Source of the DNA: Candidatus Omnitrophota bacterium
GTDB lineage: Bacteria > Omnitrophota > Gorgyraeia > 2-02-FULL-51-18 > JAGOUK01
DNA: 11,413 nucleotides
Direction: 5' to 3'
NCBI GenBank assembly: GCA_018061225.1
Contig: JAGOUK010000018.1
Span: forward strand, 1 to 11,413
Shown here: positions 10,782 to 11,413 of the stretch, one piece after another
Position numbering within the stretch: the first letter of the stretch is position 1
Layout of the letters: every line of letters starts with the position of its first letter
Program-made: the position numbers and the translations under genes
Notes under the pieces: model-generated
The model's database searches: none
The model's input: only the letters and a program-made list of their open reading frames with translations
What the model was told of the DNA's origin: nothing

Positions 10782-11413
10782 ATTCCCAAATGCTCTTGTT
10801 TGCGCCGATTGACTCGGCATAATCCATGAATTGACGATAAAAATCAAGGCTCGCGAGTGTCGCGCCGTCTCCGATCACCACCAGCCGTTTTTTGGCCCGC
10901 GTCATCGCGACATTCATCCGGCGGGTATCGGCCAAAAATCCCATCTCACCTTCCATGTTCGAACGGACGAGAGAGACGATGACCAATTCCTTTTCGCGGC
11001 CCTGGAATCCGTCCACGCTGTCGATCTCAACGAGCGGGTCCGGGCTCTTCGAAACTAGCAGTCTCACCTGAGCGCTGTACGCGCTGATGACCGCGATCTC
11101 TTCAGGCGGCACTCCCAGCGCCAAATACCGGCGAAGCTCCGCCAGGACGAGTTCTGCTTCCTCAGGATTGTAACGGCTCTGGCTTCCTTCCTCCAGCTTT
11201 TCTTCATACCCCTTGCCGGCCGTATCCAGGAACAAAAGGGGATTCTGCGTGCATTCCACCGCCTGAACCCCCGGCAAGTCCGAGAGCGTCCGGCCTTTAA
11301 CAGACTCGTCCGCAATGAGTTTGCCCTCATAAAACATCTTGGACGAAAAACCCATGATGCTCTCGTGCATTCGGTATTGCCGCTCGATCAGCTGCTTGTA
11401 CTCAGGGCCCAAC
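10756..11413 (-). CDS. UPF1/IGHMBP2-like superfamily 1 helicase, C-terminal part (partial)
   Basis: The gene is cut by the right edge; the first complete codon inside is at 11412, leaving 218 codons to the stop. They hold the second RecA-like domain of a DNA/RNA helicase of superfamily 1B (AAA_12 type). Motif IV shows as QYRMH (12-16), motif V as DSVDGFQGRE then VIVSLVRSN (131-152), and motif VI as FLADTRRMNVAMTRAKKRL (159-177), with its arginine finger in VAMTRAK. The ATP-binding Walker A and B motifs must lie beyond the window. Known members unwind RNA or DNA 5' to 3' using ATP; the human homologue IGHMBP2 associates with ribosomes. It is followed immediately by the overlapping ABC-F gene, so the two are probably co-transcribed and translationally coupled. 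Nothing looks broken in the visible part. Confidence 0.9.
   Translation of the reverse strand, partial: LGPEYKQLIERQYRMHESIMGFSSKMFYEGKLIADESVKGRTLSDLPGVQAVECTQNPLLFLDTAGKGYEEKLEEGSQSRYNPEEAELVLAELRRYLALGVPPEEIAVISAYSAQVRLLVSKSPDPLVEIDSVDGFQGREKELVIVSLVRSNMEGEMGFLADTRRMNVAMTRAKKRLVVIGDGATLASLDFYRQFMDYAESIGANKSIWEYENTFTDH

Noticed and set aside
10782..10847. A 22-codon upstream extension of the ABC-F gene
   Set aside because: It lies wholly within the helicase gene, and ABC-F proteins normally begin a few residues before the first strand, as with the ATG at 10781.
1..11413. tRNA or rRNA genes, CRISPR arrays, insertion sequences
   Set aside because: I saw no cloverleaf, regularly spaced repeats, transposase motifs or terminal inverted repeats anywhere in the window.

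Overview
The window is about 11.4 kb of bacterial chromosome. Every supportable gene lies on the minus strand, so transcription runs from high to low coordinates. It is moderately GC-rich with short spacers. I see no mobile element, RNA gene or CRISPR array. A single 2836-residue membrane protein with a sec-type signal and several fused enzyme-like domains suggests an uncultured Gram-negative-type lineage. Very large chimeric proteins are known from Candidatus Omnitrophota (OP3) in the PVC group, so that is my best guess, made from style rather than from any marker gene.

Layout in transcription order: (1) 11413-10756, the C-terminal helicase core of a UPF1/IGHMBP2-like superfamily 1 helicase, cut by the window edge. 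(2) 10781-8907, an ABC-F ATPase whose start overlaps the helicase end by 26 nt, so the two form an operon. (3) A 152-nt spacer ending in a near-perfect hairpin whose last paired base is the A of the next ATG. (4) 8754-244, the giant gene. (5) A 140-nt spacer with a strong 17-bp hairpin, probably a terminator. (6) 103-1, the start of a small secreted protein with an excellent ribosome binding site, cut by the other edge.

The giant protein is the main interest. In order it has: a long N-terminal extension and signal/anchor helix (about 47-69); a domain with D-x-H, Glu and GGFH motifs like TraB/ChaN/EreA-type folds (about 110-530); a membrane region with an HxxxH motif lacking the catalytic Glu of a metalloprotease (about 757-925); a complete-looking class II glutamine amidotransferase (Cys930, Arg1046, Asn1098-Gly1099, Asp1159); a divergent SIS sugar-phosphate domain (about 1428-1650); further membrane helices; a proline-rich linker; and an unrecognised C-terminal region of about 500 residues. 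The amidotransferase followed by SIS is the architecture of glucosamine-6-phosphate synthase (GlmS), here embedded in a membrane protein more than four times the usual size. Because class II amidotransferases use an N-terminal Cys, the protein would have to be cut before Cys930 to be active in the usual way.

The helicase and ABC-F protein both belong to nucleic-acid or ribosome-associated families and may act together. Nothing in the sequence links them functionally to the giant gene.
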